DNA of 64,000 nt from Pseudobutyrivibrio sp. (GTDB taxonomy: Bacteria > Bacillota > Clostridia > Lachnospirales > Lachnospiraceae): positions 1 through 64,000 of the forward strand of contig JAILKL010000120.1 in NCBI GenBank assembly GCA_024693775.1. The letters run 5' to 3'. Both the position numbers and the translations under genes were made by a program. The notes beneath the pieces are model-generated. The model was not told where the DNA came from. It searched no databases and worked only from the letters and a program-made list of their open reading frames with translations. Shown here piece by piece: positions 29,168 through 39,354 of this stretch. Positions within the stretch are counted from its first letter, which is position 1. Every line of letters starts with the position of its first letter.

Positions 29168-30343
29168 CTACACCATCATCTTATAAATCTTAGTGCAATC
29201 CTCAGTATCTAGCTTTACAAAGCCCTGAATATAACCTGGTCTGCCATCGCCGTAGCAAAGAGCCTGTACAAGCTTTGGAATATCCTCTTCCTTAGCCCCT
29301 AGCTCTGCAAATGTAAGCGGCATGCCAATTGACTTGAGGAAATTTTCTAATGCTGCAATACCAGCAAGTGCTGTAGCCTCCGGATTGTCAAAATCCATCT
29401 GACATCCCCACACTCTAGTAGCCAGCTTAGCAAATCTCATAACGTCATGCTTGTAAACATATTTAAATACTGCTGGCATAGTTACAGCCAAGCCTGCACC
29501 ATGTACACAGTCGTATTCAGCAGAAAGCTCATGTTCAATATTGTGACTGTTCCAATCCTGACTACGTCCAACTCCGCAAGAATTGTTATGAGCCATCATA
29601 CCAGCCCACATAATATTTGCTCTAGCTTCATAATTGTTTGGGTCTGCTATTACTCTAGGACCTTCGTGAATCATGGTAAGTAGCAAGCCTTCAATCAAAC
29701 GGTCAGTCACCTCAACATCCTTTGAATTGGTGAGATATCTCTCATGAAGATGAGCCATAATATCTGTAATACCAGCAGCTGTTTGATATGGAGGAAGTGT
29801 CTGTGTAAGAGCAGGATTTAAAATACTAAACTTTGGTCGAATAGCATCGCCAGTTGCTCCACGTTTAAACATGCCCTCTTCCTTTGTAATTACTGAATCA
29901 GGACTACCCTCACTACCTGCTGCGGCAATGGTTAAAATTGTTCCCACAGGAAGAGCCTCTGTAATATATTTTCCAGAATAAAAATCCCAGAAATCTCCGT
30001 CGTAAACTGCGCCTGCAGCAATGGCCTTAGAAGAATCTATAGTGCTACCACCGCCTACCGCAAGAACAAAATCAATACATTCCTTTTTACATAAATCAAT
30101 ACCTTCGTATACTAAACCACTTCGTGGATTAGGCTTTACGCCACCTAGCTCCACATAGGCTATATTCTCATCATCCAAAGACTTTTTTACTCTATCTAAA
30201 AGCCCCGATCTAACTACACTGCCACCACCATAATGAATAAGCACCTTGTGCCCGCCGAATCGCTTAACATAAGCCCCCGCATCATTTTCAGTGTCCTTAC
30301 CAAAGGCAAAGTAAGTTGGTGAGTAAAAGGTAAAATTCTCCAT
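29168..30343 (-). CDS. Iron-containing alcohol dehydrogenase (butanol dehydrogenase-like)
   Basis: 391 aa; HYGGGSVVRSG, AVGGGSTIDSSKAIA, AHNNSCGVGRSQDWNSHNIEHELSA, HGAGLA. Confidence 0.93.
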   Translation of the reverse strand: MENFTFYSPTYFAFGKDTENDAGAYVKRFGGHKVLIHYGGGSVVRSGLLDRVKKSLDDENIAYVELGGVKPNPRSGLVYEGIDLCKKECIDFVLAVGGGSTIDSSKAIAAGAVYDGDFWDFYSGKYITEALPVGTILTIAAAGSEGSPDSVITKEEGMFKRGATGDAIRPKFSILNPALTQTLPPYQTAAGITDIMAHLHERYLTNSKDVEVTDRLIEGLLLTMIHEGPRVIADPNNYEARANIMWAGMMAHNNSCGVGRSQDWNSHNIEHELSAEYDCVHGAGLAVTMPAVFKYVYKHDVMRFAKLATRVWGCQMDFDNPEATALAGIAALENFLKSIGMPLTFAELGAKEEDIPKLVQALCYGDGRPGYIQGFVKLDTEDCTKIYKMMV

Positions 30344-30479
30344 AAAAACCTCCTAAATATAGTCAACCAATAGTTTCGCATAACATAGATAAAAGCCAAT
30401 ACACAATTTCCCAATTACCCTCATTATACAGTATATTCCCCATAATTCCACTAAATACATCAACCGTGCTCCCCTATCA

Positions 30480-30720
30480 GGCGTCTGCTTTTCTTTTATA
30501 GCGAAATAAAAAGCCGTGAATTTGCCTTAGACTATCCTTCAAGGTCTTAACTTGAATGCTAACTAACAATTTCTATGTTCCTAATTTGGTGAGTATAGCG
30601 CAGCGATACCAAATTAGGAATCATAGAATTGTTAGTGTAAGCATTCATTCAATAACCTACATAGATAGTCTAAGGCGAATTCACGGCATACCTATTTTTA
30701 CGCAAAAGGAAAGAGACGCC
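30480..30720. repeat. Long imperfect foldback (~241 bp), candidate structured ncRNA or foldback element
   Basis: Arms align end to end: ggcgtct.../...agacgcc, gccgtgaatttgccttagactatc / gatagtctaaggcgaattcacggc, CCTAATTTGGT / ACCAAATTAGG. Confidence 0.8.
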
Positions 30721-30755
30721 AGCGGAGCGTCTCTTTCAAAAGGGAGAATAATGTT

Positions 30756-30821
30756 ATGAAAAAATTGTATCTCTTTCGAGATGAGTATATATTACCTGAT
30801 ATTTTTGTACAAGTGGTGTAA
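30756..30821 (+). CDS. Candidate 21-aa small ORF MKKLYLFRDEYILPDIFVQVV
   Basis: Strong Shine-Dalgarno AAAGGGAG upstream of the ATG; immediately downstream of the 30480-30720 foldback; not in the ORF track because of size. Confidence 0.35.
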   Translation: MKKLYLFRDEYILPDIFVQVV

Positions 30822-30828
30822 AAAGTGT

Positions 30829-30865
30829 GAATTGTCTGTGAAATGATAAAATATACAGACAATTC
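30829..30865 (-). terminator. Probable pyk terminator
   Basis: GAATTGTCTGT ... ACAGACAATTC inverted repeat, minus-strand T-rich tail ACACTTTTTAC. Confidence 0.65.
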
Positions 30866-30951
30866 AAAACTCTTGTAGCTTAATCAGTCATAAACCTTAT
30901 TCTTCCATTTATTTAACTTTAAATAAAGTCTGGTTCTTATACTACTATTGA

Positions 30952-32364
30952 CTAGATAGACTCAACCTTGATTGTGTTTGTGTTACCAGTTGTACCATCA
31001 ATTGGGCCACCTGTAAGAACTACTAAATCACCCTTCTGAAGGTCAAGCATGTTCTGAACACGGCTTGTAGCGTGCTGGAACATAACATCAAGTGATGTAA
31101 ACTTGTCAACGAGTACTGGTGTAACACCCCAGCAATATGCAAGCTTTCTCCAGATCTTCTGATCTGTTGTCATAGCGATTGTGTCAACTGGGCAACGGTA
31201 ACGGCTTACCTTACGAGCTGTGTTACCTGACATTGTGCAAGCAACGATAGCCTTTGCTTCTACGTCGATAGCCATAGAGCATGTAGAGTGGCAAACAGCG
31301 TCTACTGTGTTGTCGATGTTTACGTCATCCTTGTGGAAACGTCTCTCATAGTTGATGTCAGCCTCTGTTGTCTCAGCGATCTGAGCCATAGTTCTAACAG
31401 CCTCTACTGGGTACTTACCCTGAGCAGACTCACCTGAAAGCATGATGCATGATGAACCATCGTATACAGCGTTTGCAACGTCTGAGATCTCAGCACGTGT
31501 TGGACGTGGGTTGTTGATCATAGACTCAAGCATCTCTGTAGCTGTAACTACTGTCTTACCGATCTGACGGCACTTTGCGATGATGTCCTTCTGAGCTGCT
31601 GGAAGGTTAACGAATGGAATCTCAACACCAAGGTCACCACGAGCAACCATGATACCATCAGCGATCTCGCAGATTTCCTCTACGTTATCAACACCTGACT
31701 GGTTCTCAATCTTAGCGATGATCTCGATATCCTTACCACCGTTCTCATCTAAGAAAGATCTAAGCTCGATCATATCCTTCTTTGTAGATACGAATGAAGC
31801 TGCTACAAGATCAACTTCCTTCTCGATACCGAAAAGAAGGTCCTTCTTGTCCTGCTCAGAAAGGTATGGGCCTGACATAACCTTGTTAGGGAAGCTCATA
31901 GACTTCTTGTTGCTCATTGTACCACCTGTTGTACACTTAGTAACGATATCATGACCGTTAACAGCTGTAACCTCGAAGAATACAATACCATTACATACTG
32001 AAAGTGTATCACCTACAGAAAGCTCATTGTGAAGGTTCTTGTAGTTTACAGATACTCTTGTCTGATCACCCTCAACCTCATCAGTTGTGAATGTGAATGT
32101 GTCACCCTCTTTTACTGTGACAGAACCATCCTTGAATGTACGGATACGATACTCTGGACCCTTTGTATCAAGCATGATAGCGATTGGAAGGTTAAGATTC
32201 TTGCGAACCTTCTTTACCAAATCCATCTTGAATCCCTGCTCTTCATGATCTCCGTGAGAGAAGTTCATTCTAGCAACGTTCATACCAGCCTTTGCCATAG
32301 CTGTGAGTGTCTCCTCATTCATGCTGGCTGGACCAATTGTACAGATAATCTTTGTTTTTCTCAT
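30952..32364 (-). CDS. pyk: Pyruvate kinase
   Basis: 470 aa; MRKTKIICTIGPAS, IAKIENQSGVDN, MVARGDLGVEIP, TATEMLESM. Confidence 0.97.
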   Translation of the reverse strand: MRKTKIICTIGPASMNEETLTAMAKAGMNVARMNFSHGDHEEQGFKMDLVKKVRKNLNLPIAIMLDTKGPEYRIRTFKDGSVTVKEGDTFTFTTDEVEGDQTRVSVNYKNLHNELSVGDTLSVCNGIVFFEVTAVNGHDIVTKCTTGGTMSNKKSMSFPNKVMSGPYLSEQDKKDLLFGIEKEVDLVAASFVSTKKDMIELRSFLDENGGKDIEIIAKIENQSGVDNVEEICEIADGIMVARGDLGVEIPFVNLPAAQKDIIAKCRQIGKTVVTATEMLESMINNPRPTRAEISDVANAVYDGSSCIMLSGESAQGKYPVEAVRTMAQIAETTEADINYERRFHKDDVNIDNTVDAVCHSTCSMAIDVEAKAIVACTMSGNTARKVSRYRCPVDTIAMTTDQKIWRKLAYCWGVTPVLVDKFTSLDVMFQHATSRVQNMLDLQKGDLVVLTGGPIDGTTGNTNTIKVESI

Positions 32365-32588
32365 GATATAACTCCTAACTTATATATAAAACAACATTTT
32401 TGGTTAAAAAAAATCAAAAATCCATTCAATAATACCATTTTTGATACCATGCGTAAACCCATATCTAAAATTAACAAAATTTTCACATTCGTTTCGTTAA
32501 TAATCAACAAGTTTTTAATTTTAATGGCCATTTTTTAAGGAAAAAGTCCTATTACAGTCTCTGGATTAAATCCCCCATCAAATAAAAA

Positions 32589-32622
32589 AACTAGTCTTTA
32601 GATTTGTGTCCAAAGACTAGTT
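32589..32622 (-). terminator. Terminator of eno
   Basis: AACTAGTCTTTAGatttgtgtcCAAAGACTAGTT with minus-strand T-tract. Confidence 0.85.
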
Positions 32623-32651
32623 CCTTTTATATATTTAGCTTTACGTTTTTG

Positions 32652-33950
32652 TTATTTTACGTTGAAGGCATCCTTTCCTGGATAGCAAGCTGCTGCACCA
32701 AGCTGCTCTTCAATTCTAAGGAGCTGGTTGTATTTAGCAACACGCTCTGTTCTAGAAGGAGCACCTGTCTTAATCTGGCATGTGTTAAGAGCTACTGCAA
32801 GATCAGCGATTGTTGTATCCTCTGTCTCACCTGAACGGTGTGAAGAAATAGCTGTATAGCCTGCCTTGTGAGCCATCTTGATAGCCTCAAGTGTCTCAGA
32901 AACAGAACCGATCTGGTTGAGCTTGATAAGGATTGAGTTACCACAACCATTAGCGATACCCTTTGAAAGACGCTCTGTATTTGTAACGAAGAGGTCATCA
33001 CCTACAAGCTGTACCTTGTCACCAATCTTAGCTGTCATCTTCTTCCAGCCATCCCAATCTTCCTCATCAAGACCATCCTCGATTGAGATGATTGGATACT
33101 TGTCAACAAGAGCTGCCCAGTGATTGATAAGCTCGTCTGTAGTAAAGTCCTTACCAGACTTTGGCTGATGATAGAAGCCCTTACCCTTTTCTGACTTCCA
33201 CTCACTAGCTGCTGCATCCATAGCAATCATAAAGTCCTTGCCTGGCTCGAAACCAGCTGCCTTGATAGCCTTTAAGATTGTATCAATAGCATCCTCATCA
33301 TTCTTAAGTGAATTAGGAGCGAAACCACCCTCATCACCTACTGCTGTAACGTCTCCCATATCCTTAAGGATAGCCTTAAGTGAATGGAATACCTCAGCGC
33401 ACCAGCGTAAGCACTCGCTGAATGAAGAAGCGCCTACAGGCATAATCATGAATTCCTGTGTATCAACAGCACTATCCGCATGAGCACCACCATTTAAGAT
33501 GTTCATCATTGGAACTGGAAGCTTTGTGCCCTGAACACCACCAAGAAATCTGTAAAGTGGAATATCAAGTGATGTAGCTGCTGCTCTACAGCAAGCAATT
33601 GAAGTTGCAAGAATTGCATTTGCACCAAAGTTTGACTTGTCCTTTGTTCCGTCAGCCTGAATCATAGCTGCGTCAATTGCATAGATATCAGATGCATCCA
33701 TACCACAAATCGCCTCTGCGATAGGTCCATTAATATTTGCAACCGCCTTTGTAACACCCTTTCCCAAATATCTATTTTTGTCGCCATCACGTAACTCAAG
33801 TGCCTCAAACTCACCTGTTGACGCACCTGATGGAGCCATGCCGCGTCCTACTGTACCGTCTACAAGAGTAACCTCGCACTCAACTGTAGGGTTTCCTCTT
33901 GAATCAAGAATCTCTCTACCAATTACCTTTTCAATCTCTAAGTAATCCAT
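32652..33950 (-). CDS. eno: Enolase
   Basis: 432 aa; [54 protein letters not shown]. Confidence 0.97.
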   Translation of the reverse strand: MDYLEIEKVIGREILDSRGNPTVECEVTLVDGTVGRGMAPSGASTGEFEALELRDGDKNRYLGKGVTKAVANINGPIAEAICGMDASDIYAIDAAMIQADGTKDKSNFGANAILATSIACCRAAATSLDIPLYRFLGGVQGTKLPVPMMNILNGGAHADSAVDTQEFMIMPVGASSFSECLRWCAEVFHSLKAILKDMGDVTAVGDEGGFAPNSLKNDEDAIDTILKAIKAAGFEPGKDFMIAMDAAASEWKSEKGKGFYHQPKSGKDFTTDELINHWAALVDKYPIISIEDGLDEEDWDGWKKMTAKIGDKVQLVGDDLFVTNTERLSKGIANGCGNSILIKLNQIGSVSETLEAIKMAHKAGYTAISSHRSGETEDTTIADLAVALNTCQIKTGAPSRTERVAKYNQLLRIEEQLGAAACYPGKDAFNVK

Positions 33951-34025
33951 AAAAATCCATCCTTTCGATAAATTAAATTAATAGTTATCTATTCAATCCC
34001 ATCCCTGCCAGAGAAACGGGAGAAT

Positions 34026-34103
34026 AAATCGTAGATTAGGGCTCCACCACGTATCGGAAGTAGCAATTCCTCAACGTGGAAAAAAGGAGCGCTACAATGA
34101 TTT
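34026..34103 (-). promoter_or_regulatory. Candidate structured 5' leader of eno
   Basis: Nested stems AAATC...GATTT, GCGCTCC/GGAGCCC, CCACGT/ACGTGG, GGAA/TTCC in the divergent intergenic region upstream of eno. Confidence 0.45.
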
Positions 34104-34205
34104 ACACTTAGTTAGTATTTTCTAACTATTGATAGATTAGCAGAACTCCATGATGACGTCAATAAAACTTCTATTAAATTTTTATAAAAAATTCACTCTT
34201 CGTAG

Positions 34206-35261
34206 TTAACGCATTTCGTAATCAATTTTGATATTGTTATTTTCGGTGGTTATCTTTACAGATGCACCTGAAATAATAGGCATTGCAGGAGCCAAATGTC
34301 CCACATCTGCATCCATGATTATAGGCACATTGTATTTTCCAAGAATACCTGTTACAGCATTGTATTGGTCTAATCCCATCATCTCCTGTTTCCAGGCAGC
34401 TGCAGGGCGGCCAATAACAAAGCCCTTTGCATATTTAAACCAGCCTGCTCTATCCAAATTCCACAATGCACGTCTAATGGACATAACATTTAAATCGCAG
34501 GCCTCTAAAAACCATATAATTCCCTGGTCCTTATATTTTTCGCTGAACTGTGCAACCATGTCATAGCTTGTGCCAACTAAATTGGCAAGACAATCTAGAC
34601 AGCCTCCAGTAATTCTACCCTCTACTACAGGTAATCTATTCATTTCAGCTGAGCCATTGAATAGTCTAAGCTCTTTTTTCTCAGTTAGATTGTAGGATAC
34701 AAAAGGATGCTCCTCATCCTTTAGGGATTCCACCTCAAAAAGCTCAAATCCTTCCACAGAAGAGCTTTTACCTGTAAAAAGGTCTATTGCATCATATAAT
34801 GACTTGTGTGGCTCGTTTTGACCAAATGCGCCGATGCTTGGCCCATAAATAGAAGCCACATCACATATTGTGTTTAATAAAAATGTAAAGTTTGTGTTAT
34901 CGGAATATCCCATGTACCATTTTGGCTCTGAGGACTTTATAGCATCAAAATCAACATAATCCAAGGTTTCGCACATTAACTCACCACCGCCACAGGTCAT
35001 AAGCATATCGTTGTCGCTGCTACAGTAATATTCCGTAAGCTCAGTACCACAATTTTCAGGAGTAGAGCTAATGCCAATACCATCGTTCCTGCGGCAATTT
35101 GGTCCCTCTACCATCTTGTAGCCCATATTTTCAAATCGTACTAGGGCCGCATCCATGCAGCTTTTGTATGGTTCATCTGCACAGCCAAAGGAAGGTGCCA
35201 CCAGTCCAATTGTTCCCTTATCTTTTAAATACTCTGGAAATCTCATATAGTCTGTTTTCAA
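34206..35261 (-). CDS. LD-carboxypeptidase / MccF-like S66 peptidase
   Basis: 351 aa; LVAPSFG, MGYSDNTNFTFLLN, GGCLDCLANLVGT, ACDLN. Confidence 0.9.
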   Translation of the reverse strand: MKTDYMRFPEYLKDKGTIGLVAPSFGCADEPYKSCMDAALVRFENMGYKMVEGPNCRRNDGIGISSTPENCGTELTEYYCSSDNDMLMTCGGGELMCETLDYVDFDAIKSSEPKWYMGYSDNTNFTFLLNTICDVASIYGPSIGAFGQNEPHKSLYDAIDLFTGKSSSVEGFELFEVESLKDEEHPFVSYNLTEKKELRLFNGSAEMNRLPVVEGRITGGCLDCLANLVGTSYDMVAQFSEKYKDQGIIWFLEACDLNVMSIRRALWNLDRAGWFKYAKGFVIGRPAAAWKQEMMGLDQYNAVTGILGKYNVPIIMDADVGHLAPAMPIISGASVKITTENNNIKIDYEMR

Positions 35262-35324
35262 TCTCCTCTAATTATTCTCGCTTACCCTAATATTAACATG
35301 TTCTCCACAAAGAATCTATGAAAT

Positions 35325-35363
35325 AAAAAAGACCGATAGCAGGTGTAGTTTCCTGCTATCGGT
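35325..35363 (-). terminator. Terminator downstream of the siroheme synthase N-domain gene
   Basis: ACCGATAGCAGG...CCTGCTATCGGT with minus-strand T-tract. Confidence 0.85.
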
Positions 35364-35372
35364 GAATATTTC

Positions 35373-36005
35373 TTATAAAGTCATGCTAATAGACATAAGC
35401 AGTTCCTCAACCTCTTCGTCTGTAGGGATACCGTCATAGCAAAGTGCGTAGTCTATCAGCTGTTCAAAAGCACTCTTCCTAGCTGATTCCATTGGAAATA
35501 GCTCTTTGATTGGATTTCTCCAACGCCCAAGCATTTCGTTTAGTTCACCTAGCTTTGGTGTAAGAATTTCTTTTTCTCTGTTACGCAGATATTGAGTAAG
35601 TGCTGGGCTATTTCCACTGCTAGAAAAAGCACCTATCAGATTCTGCTCCTTTATGTATGAAGGAAAAATAAAGGTGCATAATTCCTTGTTATCCACAACG
35701 TTTATAGGAATATTGCCTTCTTTGCACATCATATATGCTACCTTGTTGACTTCGTCGTCGTCAGTAGCAGCAACCACTAAAGCTCTATCCTGTAAATCAA
35801 ATGGTGTAAACTCTCTTTGTTCTAAAAGTAAATGGTCTGTTTCCTCGGATAATGCAGCCAGGTCCATGCATATTTCTTTAGCCACCACATGAACACGTGC
35901 TCCAAATTCAAGTAACACCTTTACCTTTCTATAGGCAACTGTACCGCCGCCTATAACCAGGCAATTTGCCTCTGTTAAATCTACAAACATTGGAAAATAT
36001 GCCAT
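35373..36005 (-). CDS. Precorrin-2 dehydrogenase/sirohydrochlorin ferrochelatase-type protein (CysG N-domain-like)
   Basis: 210 aa; YFPMFVDLTEANCLVIGGGTVAYRKVKVLLEFGARVHVVA. Confidence 0.9.
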   Translation of the reverse strand: MAYFPMFVDLTEANCLVIGGGTVAYRKVKVLLEFGARVHVVAKEICMDLAALSEETDHLLLEQREFTPFDLQDRALVVAATDDDEVNKVAYMMCKEGNIPINVVDNKELCTFIFPSYIKEQNLIGAFSSSGNSPALTQYLRNREKEILTPKLGELNEMLGRWRNPIKELFPMESARKSAFEQLIDYALCYDGIPTDEEVEELLMSISMTL

Positions 36006-36053
36006 AACACCCTCCTTGTTATTAAGATTTAAATAAAGTCTGCTGCAAGATGA

Positions 36054-36776
36054 TTAGCAAACTGCTATAAGATCTTTTATGACCTCTGACGCAAGAATAA
36101 GTCCAGCAACTGGAGGACAAAATGCACTAGAACCCGGAACTGCTCTGCGTCCCTCTGCTGGCTGCTCTACTTCCTCAACATCTGTACTAGGCTCTATTGG
36201 TTTTTCATCAGAGAAAACCACCTTTAGAGAATCGATACCACGCTTTTTAAGCTCCTTGCGCATAACCTTTGCAAGGGGACACATGGTTGTTTGCTTTATA
36301 TCTGCAATTCTGAATCTGCTGGCATCTAGCTTGTTTCCGGTACCCATACTACTAATGACAGGCACACCCATTTCCTTGCATTTCATGATTATCTCTAGCT
36401 TTGCAGTAACTGTATCCACTGCATCCACTACATAATCATAGGTTTCAAATGGAAAATCCTGAGAATTTTCTGGAAGAAAGAAGCATTTACGAACAGTAAT
36501 ATCCGCATCTGGATTAATATCCAACATTCTTTCCCTCATCACCTCTACTTTATCACGTCCGACTGTAGAATGTGTGGCAATTATTTGTCTATTTATGTTT
36601 GTAAGACTGATGTCATCATTATCAATAAGGTCAAAATGTCCTACTCCGGAGCGTACTAGAGCCTCACATACGTAGCCTCCGACACCACCTATGCCAAATA
36701 TTGCCACTCTTTTATTTTTTAAATTCTCAATGGCTGTTTTGCCAATTAGTAATTCTGTTCTCGAAAACTGATTCAT
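36054..36776 (-). CDS. tcdA: ThiF-family tRNA threonylcarbamoyladenosine dehydratase
   Basis: 240 aa; RTELLIGKTAIENLKNKRVAIFGIGGVGGYVCEALVRSGVG, D-NINRQ. Confidence 0.9.
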   Translation of the reverse strand: MNQFSRTELLIGKTAIENLKNKRVAIFGIGGVGGYVCEALVRSGVGHFDLIDNDDISLTNINRQIIATHSTVGRDKVEVMRERMLDINPDADITVRKCFFLPENSQDFPFETYDYVVDAVDTVTAKLEIIMKCKEMGVPVISSMGTGNKLDASRFRIADIKQTTMCPLAKVMRKELKKRGIDSLKVVFSDEKPIEPSTDVEEVEQPAEGRRAVPGSSAFCPPVAGLILASEVIKDLIAVC

Positions 36777-36778
36777 AA

Positions 36779-38143
36779 TTAGTTCTTAAATGAATGTATA
36801 GGCGCTGGGATACGTCCCTCTCTGTTGATGAAATCAGCACAAGAGAACTTATTCACAGGCATGATTGGCGCATAACCAAATAATCCACCAAACTCTACTG
36901 TATCGCCTACACCCTTTCCTATTACTGGTATAAGTCTAGCTGCTGTAGTCTTTTGATTTACCATGCCAAGAGCCATCTCATCTGCAATCATACCTGAGAT
37001 AGTAGTAGCTGGTGTATCACCAGGGATAGCAATCATATCAAGACCAACTGAGCATACACATGTCATAGCTTCAAGCTTTTCTAATGTAATGGCGCCAGCT
37101 TCAACTGAATTAATCATGCCCTGATCCTCAGATACAGGAATGAATGCACCAGAAAGACCGCCTACATATGAGCTGGCCATAACACCACCCTTTTTAACCT
37201 GGTCATTTAACATTGCAAGAGCTGCTGTTGTTCCAGGAGCACCTGCATATTCAAGACCGATTTCACAAAGGATATCTGCAACTGAATCTCCAACAGCTGG
37301 TGTTGGAGCAAGTGATAAATCGATGATACCAAAAGGTATGCCAAGACGCTTTGAAGCTTCCTGTGCCACAAGCTGTCCAACGCGAGTAACCTTGAAGGCT
37401 GTCTTTTTGATAGTCTCACAAAGAACCTCAAAGCTTTCTCCACGAACAGACTCAAGAGCCTTTTTAACAACACCAGGGCCAGAAACACCAACATTGATAA
37501 TGGCATCTGCCTCTGTAACACCATGGAATGCACCGGCCATAAATGGATTATCATCAGGAGCATTACAGAATACAACAAGCTTCATGCAATCTACTGAATC
37601 TCTATCCTTTGATAAATCAGCCACCTGTAAAAGAATATCTCCCATAAGGCGAACTGCATCCATATTGATACCTGTTTTTGTGGAAGCTAAATTAACTGAA
37701 CTACAAACTCTCTCTGTCTCAGTAAGAGCCTGTGGAATAGAACGGATTAGCATCTCATCAGCTGTGGTCATACCCTTTGAAACAAGTGCTGAATAACCAC
37801 CGATAAGATTGGCACCGACAGCTTCTGCTGCACGGTCTAATGTATGAGCTAAAGTAACGAAATCCTCTGGCTTTTTGCAGGCTGCACCACCAATAAGCGC
37901 AATTGGTGTAACCGAGATTCTACGGTTTACGATTGGAATACCATAGTCTCTTTCGATTTCCTTTGCAACCTTGTCCAAGTCCTTTGCTACGCTAGTAATG
38001 CGGTTGTATACATTTTCGTTTACTTTATTAAGATCTGAGTCGATACACTCTAGAAGACTGATTCCGATAGTGATTGTGCGGACATCAAGAGTCTGCTCCT
38101 CTACCATTTTGTTAGTCTCTAGGACTTCTCGTAAATTTACCAT
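36779..38143 (-). CDS. PFL family protein (UPF0210/DUF711)
   Basis: 454 aa; [38 protein letters not shown]. Confidence 0.88.
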   Translation of the reverse strand: MVNLREVLETNKMVEEQTLDVRTITIGISLLECIDSDLNKVNENVYNRITSVAKDLDKVAKEIERDYGIPIVNRRISVTPIALIGGAACKKPEDFVTLAHTLDRAAEAVGANLIGGYSALVSKGMTTADEMLIRSIPQALTETERVCSSVNLASTKTGINMDAVRLMGDILLQVADLSKDRDSVDCMKLVVFCNAPDDNPFMAGAFHGVTEADAIINVGVSGPGVVKKALESVRGESFEVLCETIKKTAFKVTRVGQLVAQEASKRLGIPFGIIDLSLAPTPAVGDSVADILCEIGLEYAGAPGTTAALAMLNDQVKKGGVMASSYVGGLSGAFIPVSEDQGMINSVEAGAITLEKLEAMTCVCSVGLDMIAIPGDTPATTISGMIADEMALGMVNQKTTAARLIPVIGKGVGDTVEFGGLFGYAPIMPVNKFSCADFINREGRIPAPIHSFKN

Positions 38144-38153
38144 TTTCTTCTCC

Positions 38154-38432
38154 TTATAATCTATGCATCTTTTCGAAGATTTCTTCTTTTTGAGCCTTTA
38201 CCTGAACTCCGATTTCATTTCCGAGCTCTTCTAATTCGTTTTGGAGCTGAGCAAATTCACGATTTGATGAATTGATATCAACAATCATCATCATGTTGAA
38301 ATAACCCTGAACGATTGTCTGGGTGATGTCTAGTACATTAACTCCACCATCAGCTAAATAGGTGCAAATACGAGCAATAATACCTACAGTATCTTTGCCA
38401 ACTACAGTAATAATTACTTTGTTCTGTTCCAT
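38154..38432 (-). CDS. ACT domain protein (UPF0237-like)
   Basis: 92 aa; [47 protein letters not shown]. Confidence 0.9.
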   Translation of the reverse strand: MEQNKVIITVVGKDTVGIIARICTYLADGGVNVLDITQTIVQGYFNMMMIVDINSSNREFAQLQNELEELGNEIGVQVKAQKEEIFEKMHRL

Positions 38433-38511
38433 TACATTACTCCTTTAAATATAAAATCTAAGCTAAGCTTAGTTATGCACTAGAAAAAATATTCTATTTT
38501 GTAAGTTGCTA

Positions 38512-39312
38512 TTAAACAACTACCCTTTGGGAAACCTCGCTGCGTGAGGCAACAGTAATATCAAAATCTGCTCCCTTATATGGAGTAGTCTGATCCATAG
38601 TTACCTCTAGACGTACTGTCTCGTAGGCTAAATCTGGATAGTTATTTTCATGGGACAAATGTCCTAAAAATACGTGTTTTACATTGTCATGAAGTACCTG
38701 GCTGAGGAGTTTTCCACTGGCCTCGTTGGATAAATGACCATGATCCCCAAGTATTCTTTGCTTTAGTGGATAAGGGTATGCCCCCACCTCTAACATGTGG
38801 ATATCATGGTTTGCTTCTAGAAGCATAGCGTCCAAGCCTGTCAAATTCTCGACAATATAGCCATCATAATAACCTAAGTCAGTGCAGACTGCAACCTTAG
38901 AATGCTGATTTTCTATACGATATGCAACTGGATCTGCTGCATCATGACTAATACGAAATGGGTGTACTGTGAGACTACCTAAGACAAAATCCTCATCCGG
39001 TCTGATGACGTGGAATAATGTATCATCAATGGCACCGAGGCTTTTCATAGAACGTATCGCATTGATAGTGCCAGCAGTAGCATAGATCGGTACGTGATAT
39101 TTACGTGCAATAACTCCTAGCCCAGACACGTGGTCGGAATGCTCATGAGTCACAAGCAATCCAGCCATGTCTGAGGTAGTATAATCGTATTGATTCATGC
39201 CAGCTTCTATACGCTTTCCTGAAATACCAGCATCAATCATTACGTGAGTATCATCATCACCCACACAAATACAATTACCACTACTGCCACTTGCAATACT
39301 AAAAAAATCCAT
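38512..39312 (-). CDS. MBL-fold metallohydrolase (YycJ/WalJ-like)
   Basis: 266 aa; SIASGSSGNCICVGDDDTHVMIDAGIS, LVTHEHSDHVSG. Confidence 0.92.
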   Translation of the reverse strand: MDFFSIASGSSGNCICVGDDDTHVMIDAGISGKRIEAGMNQYDYTTSDMAGLLVTHEHSDHVSGLGVIARKYHVPIYATAGTINAIRSMKSLGAIDDTLFHVIRPDEDFVLGSLTVHPFRISHDAADPVAYRIENQHSKVAVCTDLGYYDGYIVENLTGLDAMLLEANHDIHMLEVGAYPYPLKQRILGDHGHLSNEASGKLLSQVLHDNVKHVFLGHLSHENNYPDLAYETVRLEVTMDQTTPYKGADFDITVASRSEVSQRVVV

Positions 39313-39354
39313 TATTAATTCAAATCTTCCTTACTATAAATTCTACTGTTGAAT

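Noticed and set aside
30480-30720. 6S RNA as identity of the 241-bp foldback
   Set aside because: Rod shape is compatible, but it is longer than typical 6S and I could not recognise the conserved bulge sequences; left as a check, not a call.
30556-30759. 67-aa ORF inside the foldback
   Set aside because: No RBS, lies in the stem-loop and is compositionally unlike a protein.
32029-32538. 169-aa ORF antisense to pyk
   Set aside because: Overlaps a highly conserved gene on the opposite strand; Cys/His-rich shadow translation.
37140-37796. 218-aa ORF antisense to the PFL-family gene
   Set aside because: Shadow ORF of a conserved CDS; Ser/Pro/Thr-rich.
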